Origin: Massilia frigida
Lineage (GTDB): Bacteria > Pseudomonadota > Gammaproteobacteria > Burkholderiales > Burkholderiaceae_D
Reading direction: 5' to 3'
Length of the DNA: 64,000 nucleotides
Assembly (NCBI RefSeq): GCF_011682175.1
Contig: NZ_WHJG01000037.1
Location: 1-64,000, forward strand
Made by a program: the position numbers and the translations under genes. This document shows positions 28,009 to 36,521 of this stretch, one piece after another; the stretch's first letter is position 1, and each line of letters begins with the position of its first letter. A model generated the notes under the pieces. That model searched no databases and had not been told where the DNA came from. It was given only the letters and a program-made list of their open reading frames with translations.

Positions 28009-28179
28009 GCGATTCGGATAGACCCCGGATTTGCCGCAAAGTTGCACTTCCATGTCGCTTGCCTGATAGGCATCAGCGCTTGCAGCATGGTAGTTATACT
28101 GTATTGTGACCAAAAACCATTGTGTGTATTATCGAATAAAAAAGGTTTCAAAGCAGTATCAAAATAAACCGGAGACACA

Positions 28180-28950
28180 ATGACAGACGTCATATTGGAA
28201 ACAAAGAACCTGACCAAAGAGTTCAAGGGTTTTACTGCGGTCAATGATGTTAACCTCACCGTCCAGCGTGGCCACATCCACGCGCTGATCGGTCCCAACG
28301 GCGCCGGCAAGACCACCTGCTTCAATCTGCTGACCAAATTCCTGGTGCCCACCTCGGGCCAGATCCTGTTCAACGGTAAAGATATCACCGCCGCCCATCC
28401 GGCCCAGATCGCGCGCATGGGCATTATCCGTTCGTTCCAGATTTCCGCTGTGTTTCCGCACCTGACCGTGCTGCAGAACGTGCGCATCGGTTTGCAGCGC
28501 GAACTGGGCACGTCCTTCCATTTCTGGCGCAGCGAACGCTCGCTCTCGCTCCTCGACGACCGCGCCATGGCGTTGCTGGCCGAAGTCGACCTGACCGAAT
28601 TCGCCGATACCGTGACGGTCGACATGCCCTACGGACGCAAGCGTGCGCTCGAAATCGCCACCACCCTGGCGATGAAGCCCGAGCTGATGCTGCTCGACGA
28701 GCCGACCCAGGGCATGGGCCACGAAGATGTGCACCGCGTTACCGAGCTGATCAAAAAGGTGTCGGCCGGCCGCACGATCCTGATGGTGGAACACAATATG
28801 AACGTGGTGTCCGGCATCTGCGACAAGATCACCGTGCTGCAAAGGGGAGCGCTGCTGGCCGAAGGCAGTTATGCCGAGGTGTCGACCAATCCGCAGGTGA
28901 TGGAAGCCTATATGGGCACGACCAGCGCCGAACTCGAAGGAGCGCACTGA
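28180..28950 (+). CDS. livG: branched-chain amino acid ABC transporter ATP-binding protein LivG
   Basis: This is one of two ATPases of the high-affinity Leu/Ile/Val importer. The 256-residue protein has Walker A GPNGAGKTT, Q-loop RSFQ, the LivG-type signature MPYGRKRALEIATTLA, Walker B LMLLDEPTQGMG and switch His in VEHNM. It is the first gene of livG-livF-livK-livH-livM and its stop overlaps the start of livF (TGATG). A ribosome binding site GGAG lies before the start. Confidence 0.95.
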   Translation: MTDVILETKNLTKEFKGFTAVNDVNLTVQRGHIHALIGPNGAGKTTCFNLLTKFLVPTSGQILFNGKDITAAHPAQIARMGIIRSFQISAVFPHLTVLQNVRIGLQRELGTSFHFWRSERSLSLLDDRAMALLAEVDLTEFADTVTVDMPYGRKRALEIATTLAMKPELMLLDEPTQGMGHEDVHRVTELIKKVSAGRTILMVEHNMNVVSGICDKITVLQRGALLAEGSYAEVSTNPQVMEAYMGTTSAELEGAH

Positions 28951-29657
28951 TGACCGCGGCGCTCGAAATATCGAACCTGCAAGCCTGGTACGGCGAATCG
29001 CACATCCTCCACAACGTCAATTTGCGGGTCGAGAAGGGCGAAGTCGTCACCCTGCTGGGCCGCAACGGCGCCGGGCGCACCACTACCCTGCGCGCGATCA
29101 TGGGCTTGACCGGGGCGCGCACCGGGTCGATCAAGGTCAACGGCATCGAAGCGATCGGCCTGCCGACGCACAAGATCGCCCACCTGGGCATCGGCTATTG
29201 CCCGGAAGAGCGGGGGATTTTTTCCTCGCTGTCGACCGAGGAAAACCTGATGCTGCCGCCGCAGCTGGCTGGCAGCGAGCCCGGCATGTCGGTGGCCGAG
29301 ATCTACGAGATGTTCCCGAATTTGCTGGAACGCAAAAACAGCCAGGGCACGCGTTTGTCCGGCGGCGAGCAGCAGATGCTGGCGGTGGCGCGCATCCTGC
29401 GCACCGGCGCGCGCCTGTTGCTGCTCGATGAAATATCCGAAGGCCTGGCGCCGGTGATCGTGCAAGGCCTCGCGCGCATGATTACCACGCTCAAGGCCAA
29501 GGGCTACACCATCGTCATGGTGGAACAGAATTTCCGCTTCGCCGCACCGCTGGCGGACCGGTTTTACGTGGTGGAGCATGGTCAGATCGTGGAGACCTTT
29601 GCTTCGTCGGAACTGAGCGCCAAGATGCCGGTCCTGACCGAGCTGCTGGGCGTATAG
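28950..29657 (+). CDS. livF: branched-chain amino acid ABC transporter ATP-binding protein LivF
   Basis: This is the second ATPase of the liv importer, 235 residues. Its signature motif LSGGEQQMLAVARIL, Walker B LLLLDEISEGLAP and switch His (VEQNF in this family) are present. The Walker A reads GRNGAGRTTT: the invariant Lys is replaced by Arg43. I recall similar forms among betaproteobacterial LivF proteins but could not verify this, so the change may be a lineage trait rather than damage. It overlaps livG and precedes livK by 56 bp. Confidence 0.94.
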   Translation: MTAALEISNLQAWYGESHILHNVNLRVEKGEVVTLLGRNGAGRTTTLRAIMGLTGARTGSIKVNGIEAIGLPTHKIAHLGIGYCPEERGIFSSLSTEENLMLPPQLAGSEPGMSVAEIYEMFPNLLERKNSQGTRLSGGEQQMLAVARILRTGARLLLLDEISEGLAPVIVQGLARMITTLKAKGYTIVMVEQNFRFAAPLADRFYVVEHGQIVETFASSELSAKMPVLTELLGV

Positions 29658-29713
29658 CAGGATAGCGACAGCCCAACAGCCAGACCCATACCTATATCCT
29701 CAATGGAGACAAT

Positions 29714-30919
29714 ATGAAACGTAACATCATTGCTTTAGCAGCCAGCGCAGCCTGCCTCGGCTTGGTCCTTCCGGCACAGGCGCAAGTATCGAACGACACC
29801 ATCAAGATCGGCATGCTCACCGACGTGTCCGGCGTGTACGCCGACGTCGATGGCGCCGGTGGTGCGGAAGCGGTCAAGATGGCGATTGCCGACCTGGGCG
29901 GCAACATCAACGGCAAGAAGATCGAATTCGTCTTCGCCGACCACCAGAACAAGGCCGATATCGCCGCCAGCAAGGCGCGCGAATGGTTCGACCAGCAGGG
30001 TGTCGACATGCTGATCGGCGGCACCAATTCAGGCGCCAACCTGGCCATGGCCAAGATCGCGTCCGAAAAGAAAAAGGTCTTCATCTCGATCGGCGCCGGC
30101 TCCGCCCGCCTGACCAATGAAGAGTGCTCGCCCTTCACCGTGCACTACGCTTACGACACGGTGGCCTTGGCACGTGGAACAGGTGGCGCGATTGTGAAGC
30201 AGGGCGGCAAGTCCTGGTATTTCCTGACGGCCGATTATGCCTTCGGCCAGTCGCTGGAGAAAGATACGACGGACGTGATCAAGGCGGCCGGCGGCACGGT
30301 GGCGGGCACCTCCAAGCATCCGCTGTCGGCGTCGGATTTCTCGTCCTTCCTGCTCAAGGCGCAGGGGTCGAAAGCGCAGATTCTGGGTCTGGCCAATGCC
30401 GGCGGCGACATGATCAATGCGGTCAAGGCAGCCAACGAGTTTGGTGTTGGCAAGTCGATGAAGCTGGCCGGTTTGCTGGTGTTCATCAATGATATCCACA
30501 CCCTGGGATTGAACCTGACCCAGGGCATGTACCTGACCGATGGCTGGTACTGGGATCAGAGTCCGGAAAGCCGGGCCTGGTCGAAGCGCTACTTTGCCAA
30601 GATGAAGAAGTTCCCATCGATGCTGCAAGCCGCCGATTACTCGGCCGCGACCAACTACCTGAACGCGGTCAAGGCGATCGGGACCGACGACAGCGAGAAG
30701 GTCATGGCGCAGTTGAAGAAGACCAAGATCAACGACATGTTCACCAAGGGCGGCGAGATTCGTGCGGATGGCCGCATGGTGCACGATATGTACCTCATGG
30801 AAGTGAAGAAGCAGGCGGAGTCGAAGTATCCGTGGGATTACTACAAGGTCGTCGCGACCATTCCTGGCGCGCAGGCGTACACGACCAAGGCGGAAACGAA
30901 GTGCGCGTTGTGGAAGTAA
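29714..30919 (+). CDS. livK: branched-chain amino acid ABC transporter substrate-binding protein
   Basis: This periplasmic binding protein of the Leu/Ile/Val family has 401 residues. It carries a signal peptide (MKRNIIALAASAACLGLVLPAQAQ) and then a type I periplasmic fold starting VSNDTIKIGMLTDVSGVYADVDG. A GGAG precedes the start. Its position between the ATPase and permease genes suggests the same operon. A REP-like palindrome in the 144-bp gap to livH may make the upstream message more stable, so that the binding protein is made in excess. Confidence 0.93.
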   Translation: MKRNIIALAASAACLGLVLPAQAQVSNDTIKIGMLTDVSGVYADVDGAGGAEAVKMAIADLGGNINGKKIEFVFADHQNKADIAASKAREWFDQQGVDMLIGGTNSGANLAMAKIASEKKKVFISIGAGSARLTNEECSPFTVHYAYDTVALARGTGGAIVKQGGKSWYFLTADYAFGQSLEKDTTDVIKAAGGTVAGTSKHPLSASDFSSFLLKAQGSKAQILGLANAGGDMINAVKAANEFGVGKSMKLAGLLVFINDIHTLGLNLTQGMYLTDGWYWDQSPESRAWSKRYFAKMKKFPSMLQAADYSAATNYLNAVKAIGTDDSEKVMAQLKKTKINDMFTKGGEIRADGRMVHDMYLMEVKKQAESKYPWDYYKVVATIPGAQAYTTKAETKCALWK

Positions 30920-30978
30920 GTTAGGTCGCTTTTGACAATCCACCGGCGCTCTCCGTAGCCCGTCGTTTTGCGCCTCCT

Positions 30979-31020
30979 CCGTCGTTCCCGCCGAGTGCCG
31001 CCTTGGCGCGGGAACGACGG
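30979..31020. repeat. REP-like palindrome between livK and livH
   Basis: CCGTCGTTCCCGC at 30979-30991 pairs perfectly with GCGGGAACGACGG at 31008-31020. It is the cleanest copy of the GTCGTTCCCGC family in this window. There is no U-run, so a role in mRNA 3' end protection inside the liv operon is more likely than termination. Confidence 0.75.
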
Positions 31021-31063
31021 ATCTCACCGGCCCGCCCGGTCCCATTTTATGAACTGAGATGCC

Positions 31064-31948
31064 ATGGAAATATTCGGCGTTCCCCTGCAAGCCATGGTCA
31101 GCCAGCTCTTGCTCGGCCTGGTCAACGGCTCTTTCTACGCCATGCTCTCGCTTGGCCTGGCCGTCATCTTCGGCTTGCTTAATGTCATCAACTTCTCCCA
31201 CGGCGCCCTCTACATGATGGGCGCCTTCGCGGCCTACATCGGCGTCACCACCTTCGGCCTGAGCTACTGGGCGATGCTGGCGCTGGCGCCCCTGCTGGTC
31301 GGCGTGTTCGGCATCATCGTCGAAAAGACCATGCTGCGCTGGCTCTACAAGCTTGACCACCTGTACGGTCTGCTGCTCACCTTCGGCATCACCTTGCTGC
31401 TCGAAGGCGTGTTCCGCTCCTTCTTCGGCAACTCCGGCCAGTCGGTCGACGTCCCCGCGCTGCTGCAGGGCCGGACCGACCTGGGCTTCATGGAATTGCC
31501 GAACTACCGCCTGTGGGTGGTGTTCGCCTCGCTCACGGTCTGCCTGCTGACCTGGTTCGTCATCGAAAAAACCAAGCTCGGCGCCTATCTGCGGGCCGGG
31601 ACCGAGAACCCGAAACTGGTCGAAGCCTTCGGCATCAACGTGCCGCTGATGGTCACCCTGACCTATGGCTTCGGCGTCGCCCTGGCCGGTTTCGCCGGCG
31701 TGCTGGCCGCGCCCATCATCAACGTCACGCCACTGATGGGCTCGAACCTCATCATCGTCGTGTTCGCGGTGGTGGTGATCGGCGGCATGGGATCGATCAT
31801 GGGTTCCATCATCACCGGCCTCGGCCTGGGCGTGATCGAGGGCCTGACCCGCGTCTTCTATCCGGAAGGCTCGGAAGTGGTGGTGTTCGTGGTCATGGTC
31901 GTGGTCTTGCTGCTCCGCCCCGCCGGCCTGTTCGGCAAAGAAAAGTAA
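31064..31948 (+). CDS. livH: branched-chain amino acid ABC transporter permease LivH
   Basis: This inner-membrane permease has 294 residues and about eight hydrophobic segments. The conserved early motif GLVNGSFYAMLSLGLAVIFGLLNVINFSHG and the late GMGSIMGSIITGLGLGVIEGL are typical of LivH. It pairs with LivM, whose gene follows after 19 bp. Confidence 0.95.
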   Translation: MEIFGVPLQAMVSQLLLGLVNGSFYAMLSLGLAVIFGLLNVINFSHGALYMMGAFAAYIGVTTFGLSYWAMLALAPLLVGVFGIIVEKTMLRWLYKLDHLYGLLLTFGITLLLEGVFRSFFGNSGQSVDVPALLQGRTDLGFMELPNYRLWVVFASLTVCLLTWFVIEKTKLGAYLRAGTENPKLVEAFGINVPLMVTLTYGFGVALAGFAGVLAAPIINVTPLMGSNLIIVVFAVVVIGGMGSIMGSIITGLGLGVIEGLTRVFYPEGSEVVVFVVMVVVLLLRPAGLFGKEK

Positions 31949-31967
31949 CCGAGAACTGGAGCCATTG

Positions 31968-32951
31968 ATGAACAAGAACATCGCTTACGGCATCGCCTTG
32001 CTGGTCGCACTGGCGGCGCCCTTTATCGGTTATCCCGTGTTCCTGATGAAGTTGCTGTGCTTCGGGCTGTTCGCCTGCGCCTTCAACTTGCTGATCGGTT
32101 ACACGGGCCTGCTGTCCTTCGGCCATGCCGCTTTCTTCGGCTCGGCCGGCTATGTGACCGGCCATGCGCTGACCGTGCTCGGCTTGCCGACCGAAGTTGG
32201 CATCCTGCTCGGTGTGGCCGCCAGCGCGCTGGTCGGGCTGGTGATGGGAGCACTGGCGATCCGCCGCCAGGGGATTTACTTTTCCATGATCACCCTGGCG
32301 CTGGCGCAGATGGTGTATTTCGCCGCCCTGCGCGCCCCGTTCACGCACGGGGAAGATGGCTTGCAGGGAGTTCCACGTGGAAAGCTGTTCGGCGTGATCG
32401 ACCTGGGCAACGACCTGACCCTGTACTTCGTCGTGCTGGCCATCGCGGTGGCGGGCTTTGCCTTGATCGTGCGCACGGTGCATTCGCCGTTCGGCCAGGT
32501 GCTCAAGGCGATCAAGGAAAACGAGCCACGCGCCATTTCGCTCGGCTACGACGTCGACAGGTACAAGCTGGTCGCGTTTGTCCTGTCTGCATCGCTGGCA
32601 GGCCTGGCGGGCGCCACCAAGACGCTGGTGCTGGGCTTCGAGACGCTGACCGACGTGCACTGGGCCATGTCGGGCCTGGTGATCCTGATGACGCTGGTGG
32701 GCGGCATGGGAACGCTGTCGGGACCGATCCTCGGCGCCTTCATCATCATCACCCTGGAAAACAAGCTGGGCGATATGGGCAACTTCCTGGCAACGCATAC
32801 CGGCGTCGAGTGGTTCAACACCCTGGGCGAATCGGTGGGCATGGTCACCGGATTGATCTTCATTGCCTGTGTCTTGCTGTTCCGGCGCGGCATTGTGGGC
32901 GAAATCGGTGCGGCGCTGGCGTCAGTCGGAGCAAAGAAAAAATCCGTATGA
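31968..32951 (+). CDS. livM: branched-chain amino acid ABC transporter permease LivM
   Basis: This is the second permease of the liv importer, 327 residues from ATG 31968 with a GGAG upstream. It has many hydrophobic segments and the motifs LIGYTGLLSFGHAAFFG and GGMGTLSGPILGAF. It is the last gene of the cluster and is followed by a strong intrinsic terminator. A parS-like sequence lies inside the gene at 32369-32384. Confidence 0.95.
   Translation: MNKNIAYGIALLVALAAPFIGYPVFLMKLLCFGLFACAFNLLIGYTGLLSFGHAAFFGSAGYVTGHALTVLGLPTEVGILLGVAASALVGLVMGALAIRRQGIYFSMITLALAQMVYFAALRAPFTHGEDGLQGVPRGKLFGVIDLGNDLTLYFVVLAIAVAGFALIVRTVHSPFGQVLKAIKENEPRAISLGYDVDRYKLVAFVLSASLAGLAGATKTLVLGFETLTDVHWAMSGLVILMTLVGGMGTLSGPILGAFIIITLENKLGDMGNFLATHTGVEWFNTLGESVGMVTGLIFIACVLLFRRGIVGEIGAALASVGAKKKSV
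32369..32384. promoter_or_regulatory. parS-like site inside livM
   Basis: AGTTCCACGTGGAAAG keeps the central TTCCACGTGGAA palindrome of parS but differs at the outer positions. It could be a weak ParB-binding site at the origin-distal edge, relative to mnmG, of the parS cluster. Confidence 0.5.
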
Positions 32952-32973
32952 TTGCTTGAGATGCAGGGACACG

Positions 32974-33003
32974 AAGCCGGGTCGCATGACCCGGCTTTTT
33001 TTA
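32974..33003 (+). terminator. intrinsic terminator of the liv operon
   Basis: AAGCCGGGTC pairs with GACCCGGCTT across a GCAT loop (32974-32997), followed by a T-run to 33003. It lies 22 bp after livM. Confidence 0.93.
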
Positions 33004-33024
33004 TGGGCAAGGCACGCAGCATCG

Positions 33025-33240
33025 ATGGAACAGACAGTGACCGTCAATGGAATTGCCATGCATGTCGTCACCGAAGGGGAGGGGCGGCCCGTGCTCCTGC
33101 TGCGTGGCTTCCCGGATACGCATCGAGGATGGCGTCGGCAAATCGATGCGCTCGCTGGCGCTGCTTACCGCAGCATCGTGCCGGACCTGCGCGGCTTGGG
33201 GAAAACCGCAGCGCCCGCCAGGAAACACGCCTACGCAATC
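33025..33240 (+). pseudogene. remnant of an alpha/beta hydrolase (epoxide hydrolase-like)
   Basis: From ATG 33025 about 65 codons match the start of an alpha/beta hydrolase: VNGIAMHVVTEGEGRPVLLLRGFPDTHRGWRRQID and VPDLRGLGKTAAP. The family's HGFP motif reads RGFP here. After about residue 70 the similarity ends; the frame continues to 33393 with unrelated sequence. The nucleophile elbow, acid and His of the catalytic triad are all missing. It is a truncated, presumably non-functional gene. Confidence 0.7.
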
Positions 33241-33319
33241 GCGGCCACCAGCAAAACCCGCTCGATCTCCAGCCCATCGAAACCGGCGCCTGCTTCGCAC
33301 GCTGGCAAATTGCCCAAAT

Positions 33320-33335
33320 TGCTTCACGTGAAACA
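33320..33335. promoter_or_regulatory. parS site (one mismatch)
   Basis: TGCTTCACGTGAAACA differs at one position from the widely conserved parS sequence TGTTTCACGTGAAACA. It lies in the degenerate region behind the hydrolase remnant, about 6.7 kb from parB. Confidence 0.8.
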
Positions 33336-33385
33336 ATTTCCACAATGTGATTGCATAGCGAACTATCTTGGGCTACAGTGGAGTC

Positions 33386-33802
33386 ATGTTTGATCACTGC
33401 CTCTATTTCAACACCACTGCCCTGGCGCGCGTTCTCGAGCGCGAGTGGACCCGCGCGTTCAAGCCGTTCGGACTGACGCCTTCGCAGGCCTTCATGCTGC
33501 GCGCGGTGCTGGCCCGTCCCGGCTTGCTGCAAAGCGAGCTGGCCAGGGAATTGGTGATCAGCCGCCCGACCGCAACCCGTTCGCTCGATGGCTTGCAGAA
33601 GTTGCAGCTGATCGGCCGTCGCGCCACGGGCGGGGATGGGCGCGAATGCGCGGTCTTTCCGGAGCCTGCCGCGCGCGCCATGCACGACGAACTCAACGCC
33701 GCCAGCGGTGCCGTTACCGCCAGGTTGAAACAGCTGCTGGAACCCGAACAGTTTGCCGCCATTGTCGGCGCGCTCAAGCAGGCGCGCTCCGCCGTCGCCT
33801 GA
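33386..33802 (+). CDS. MarR-family transcriptional regulator
   Basis: From ATG 33386 (GGAG four bases upstream) the product has 138 residues. It has the MarR layout: a winged helix with LTPSQAFMLRAVLARPGLLQSELARELVISRPTATRSLDGLQKLQLIGRRATGGDGRE (about residues 30-87) flanked by dimerisation helices. It is followed 44 bp later by a tautomerase gene, probably its target. MarR proteins usually respond to small phenolic or oxidising compounds; the ligand here is unknown. Confidence 0.9.
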   Translation: MFDHCLYFNTTALARVLEREWTRAFKPFGLTPSQAFMLRAVLARPGLLQSELARELVISRPTATRSLDGLQKLQLIGRRATGGDGRECAVFPEPAARAMHDELNAASGAVTARLKQLLEPEQFAAIVGALKQARSAVA

Positions 33803-33846
33803 TTTTTTTACCTAAGTAGTTGCATAGCTAATTAAAAGGAAGTGAT

Positions 33847-34245
33847 ATGCCGATCCTGAACGTGAAAGTCAGCGCAGTGAAAACCCCCGAACTGATCCGG
33901 CAGATTGCCGATCTGCTGCTCGACAAGACCACCCGCATCCTGAGGAAGAAGCGCGAGCTTACCTCCATCGCCATCGATTTTGTCGATCCCGACAGCTGGA
34001 TCGTGGCCGGGCTGTCTTTGCGCGAGCAACGCAAACACAGCGTCTACGTCGACATCAAGGTCACCGACGAAACCAATACCAAGGATGAAAAGGCGCTCTA
34101 TATCGCCCAGGTGTTCGCCGGCTTCGCCGCCTTGCTCGGCCCCCTGCACGACGAGAGCTACATCTACGTCGACGATGTGCGCGCCACGGCCTACGGGTAT
34201 GGCGGCAAGACGCAGGAATGCCGCTACCAGCATCCGGACGCGTAA
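33847..34245 (+). CDS. tautomerase-superfamily protein
   Basis: The 132-residue protein starts MPILNVKVS, so Met removal would expose Pro1, the catalytic base of the tautomerase superfamily. It is about twice the size of 4-oxalocrotonate tautomerase and belongs to a longer group. The start follows AAAGGAAG by five bases. It is probably controlled by the MarR gene upstream. The natural substrate cannot be told from sequence. Confidence 0.8.
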   Translation: MPILNVKVSAVKTPELIRQIADLLLDKTTRILRKKRELTSIAIDFVDPDSWIVAGLSLREQRKHSVYVDIKVTDETNTKDEKALYIAQVFAGFAALLGPLHDESYIYVDDVRATAYGYGGKTQECRYQHPDA

Positions 34246-34260
34246 AGCGGGCCGGCTCGC

Positions 34261-35427
34261 TCAGTACGCGGCGCTGTAGATGGCGTGGATATCGTCGCGG
34301 GTGAGCTCGCGCGGGTTGTTGCCGAGCAGGCGGGTTTGCAGCATCGCGTCATCGGCCAGCCGGTCGATGTCGCCTGCCCCAACGCCGACCTGGCGCAGCA
34401 TGGTCTGGATGCCGGTCTTGGCCGCGATGCTTTCCATGGCGCCGATCAGCGCATGGGCGCGCGCCTCCTCGCTGCCGCTCAGGCTTGGAACGATGATGCC
34501 GGCCAGCTCGGCGTAATGCGCGCTGGCGTGCGAGAGGTTAAAGCGCAGCACATGCGGCAGCACGAGCGAGTTGGACAGGCCATGTGGCACGTGAAATATG
34601 CCGCCGATGGGATAGGCGAGGGCGTGCACCGCCGCCACCGGCGCGTTGGAAAATGCCTGGCCGGCGAAACAGGCGCCGAGCAGCATGGCCTGGCGCGCCT
34701 CAAGATCGCTGCCGTGTTGGCACGCGCGCAGCAGGTTGCGCGACAGTAGCGACAGCGCCTCGCGCGCCAGGTTATCCGACAGCGGGTTCTTCTTGTGCTT
34801 GCTGGTGTATGCCTCGATGGCATGCACCATCGCATCGATACCGGTCGCGGCCGTCACCATGGGCGGCAGGCCGAGCGTCAGTTGCGCATCCAGGATCGCC
34901 AGGTCCGCATACAGCTGGGGCGCCACCACGCCCATCTTGGTGGTCGCGCCGGTGGTGACAATGGCGATGTTGGTCACCTCCGATCCGGTGCCGGCCGTGG
35001 TCGGAACCTGCACCAGCGGCAGGCGCGTGCCGCGCACATTGCCGATGCCATAGATCTGGCTGAGCGGCTGGTCGCTGCCGGCCAGCACGGCGATCAGCTT
35101 GGCTACATCCATCGAGCTGCCACCACCGAGGCCGATGACGAGGTCGGCCCCATGCTGGCGCGCCACGTCCACCGCTTGCAGCACCACCGGTTCCGGCGGG
35201 TCGGCCACCACGTCCGACCAGACCTGCACGGCAAGGCCAGCCTGTTCCAGCGAGCGGCGCGGCGCGTCCACCAGCCCGGTGGCAAGGAAGCCGGGGTCGG
35301 TGACGATCAGGGCGCGGCGGGCGGCAGGGAAGTGGCTGGCGACCATCGACCCCAGCCGGCTGGCTGCGCCGGGGGCCGATACCAGGTGGGGAACGGTACT
35401 GAAACTGAACTCGGCGGACTGGGTCAT
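34261..35427 (-). CDS. iron-containing alcohol dehydrogenase
   Basis: The 388-residue protein belongs to the group III (Fe-dependent) alcohol dehydrogenases. It shows the NAD(P)-binding GLGGGSSMDVAKLIAVL and the segment PTTAGTGSEVTNIAIV. Metal ligands are visible in GIDAMVHAIEAYTS (Asp, His) and HALAYPIGGIFHVPHGLSNSLVLPHVL (two His). It is convergent with the tautomerase gene (15 bp gap) and divergent from the TSUP permease. The alcohol or aldehyde substrate is not predictable. Confidence 0.92.
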   Translation of the reverse strand: MTQSAEFSFSTVPHLVSAPGAASRLGSMVASHFPAARRALIVTDPGFLATGLVDAPRRSLEQAGLAVQVWSDVVADPPEPVVLQAVDVARQHGADLVIGLGGGSSMDVAKLIAVLAGSDQPLSQIYGIGNVRGTRLPLVQVPTTAGTGSEVTNIAIVTTGATTKMGVVAPQLYADLAILDAQLTLGLPPMVTAATGIDAMVHAIEAYTSKHKKNPLSDNLAREALSLLSRNLLRACQHGSDLEARQAMLLGACFAGQAFSNAPVAAVHALAYPIGGIFHVPHGLSNSLVLPHVLRFNLSHASAHYAELAGIIVPSLSGSEEARAHALIGAMESIAAKTGIQTMLRQVGVGAGDIDRLADDAMLQTRLLGNNPRELTRDDIHAIYSAAY

Positions 35428-35569
35428 TGTGCACCTGCAAAGTCGGTGGGGGATCCCAAAAGCTTACACCATCTTCTTCACCGTCAGGAAAATGGCCGTC
35501 GGAAACGCGGGAGGGATTTCTTACGTACAATATCTGACTCTGTTGTTGAGTCCACTTCCCAAGGAAAAC

Positions 35570-36334
35570 ATGATCGATTTTGCGTTACTCGGATGCGCGG
35601 CATTTCTTGCCGGCCTGGTCGATGCGGTGGTGGGCGGAGGTGGATTGATCCAGGTGCCGGTGCTGTTCTCGGTGTTTCCACGTGAAATCCCGGCGACCTT
35701 GCTGGGCACGAGCAAGTTCGCGGGCATCTTCGGCACTGGCGCAGCGGCGGTCAATTACGCACGCAAGGTGAGGGTGGCATGGAGCGCTGCGGCACCGGCG
35801 GCGGTGTCGGCCTTGCTGCTGTCGTTTGCCGGCGCGTACACCGTGACCAAAGTGCCGGCCGATTTCGTGCGCACCCTGCTGCCGTTCGTGCTGGTCGCGG
35901 TGGCGGTCTACACTTTCCGCAAGAAGGATTTCGGCAGCGTCCACGCGCCGTTGCACAGCGGATCGACCGAGCGCTGGGTGGCGCTGGGCATCGGTGCCGC
36001 GATTGGTTTCTACGACGGCTTCTTCGGCCCCGGTACCGGCAGCTTCCTGCTGTTTCTGTACGTGCGCTTTTTCGGCTTCGATTTCCTCAGCGCGTCTGCC
36101 GCCGCCAAAGTGGTCAACGTGGCGTGCAATCTGTCTGCGCTGATGTGGTTCGGCTACAGCGGACATATCCTTTGGCAGCTGGGCCTGCTGATGGCGGTGT
36201 GCCAGGTGGCAGGATCGCTGGTCGGCACCAGGCTGGCGATCAAGCACGGCAGCGCGTTCGTGCGCAAGCTGTTCCTGGTGGTGGTCAGCTTGCTGATCGT
36301 GAAGACGAGTTACGACGCGATCGTCAAGTGGTGA
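35570..36334 (+). CDS. TSUP/TauE-SafE family membrane permease
   Basis: The 254-residue protein has about seven or eight hydrophobic segments and the TSUP repeat motif twice: AFLAGLVDAVVGGGGLIQVPVL near the N-terminus and GFYDGFFGPGTGSFLLFLYV near residue 150. Family members export sulfite, sulfonates or other anions. The start ATG 35570 follows AAGGAAA. Its stop codon directly abuts a perfect parS palindrome. Confidence 0.9.
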   Translation: MIDFALLGCAAFLAGLVDAVVGGGGLIQVPVLFSVFPREIPATLLGTSKFAGIFGTGAAAVNYARKVRVAWSAAAPAAVSALLLSFAGAYTVTKVPADFVRTLLPFVLVAVAVYTFRKKDFGSVHAPLHSGSTERWVALGIGAAIGFYDGFFGPGTGSFLLFLYVRFFGFDFLSASAAAKVVNVACNLSALMWFGYSGHILWQLGLLMAVCQVAGSLVGTRLAIKHGSAFVRKLFLVVVSLLIVKTSYDAIVKW

Positions 36335-36350
36335 TGTTCCACGTGGAACA
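36335..36350. promoter_or_regulatory. parS site, perfect palindrome
   Basis: TGTTCCACGTGGAACA is a perfect 16-bp palindrome of the parS type and begins right after the stop codon of the TSUP gene. ParB nucleates here to form the origin-segregation complex with ParA. Confidence 0.92.
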
Positions 36351-36369
36351 GCGCGCCTGATCCGGGCGA

Positions 36370-36385
36370 GGTTCCACGTGAAACC
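36370..36385. promoter_or_regulatory. parS site
   Basis: GGTTCCACGTGAAACC is the second of three parS sequences within 90 bp upstream of mnmG; the outer bases differ from the consensus, but the core is intact. Confidence 0.85.
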
Positions 36386-36407
36386 TTCCGTACATCGTCA
36401 AACGCGA

Positions 36408-36423
36408 CGTTCCACGTGAAACA
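36408..36423. promoter_or_regulatory. parS site
   Basis: CGTTCCACGTGAAACA is the third parS sequence of the cluster. It lies 61 bp upstream of the mnmG -10 box (TATAAT at 36484-36489), so ParB spreading could affect mnmG transcription. Confidence 0.87.
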
Positions 36424-36483
36424 ATCCGTTGTGTAAAAAACGGTGATTCTGGGTGCAAAAGAGTCGGGGGTCCGAAAAGACTC

Positions 36484-36489
36484 TATAAT
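36484..36489 (+). promoter_or_regulatory. probable -10 box of the mnmG operon
   Basis: A perfect TATAAT lies 33 bp before the mnmG start codon. No convincing -35 hexamer is seen at the right distance. Confidence 0.55.
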
Positions 36490-36521
36490 CGGGCCTCATA
36501 TCCCTCGCTCTACACTCCATC

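Noticed and set aside
34581-34600. CACGTG-containing sequence GGCACGTGAAAT in the iron alcohol dehydrogenase gene as a parS site
   Set aside because: Only the core hexamer and one arm fit; the left arm does not match parS. The similar sequences at 27040 and 35674 were set aside for the same reason.
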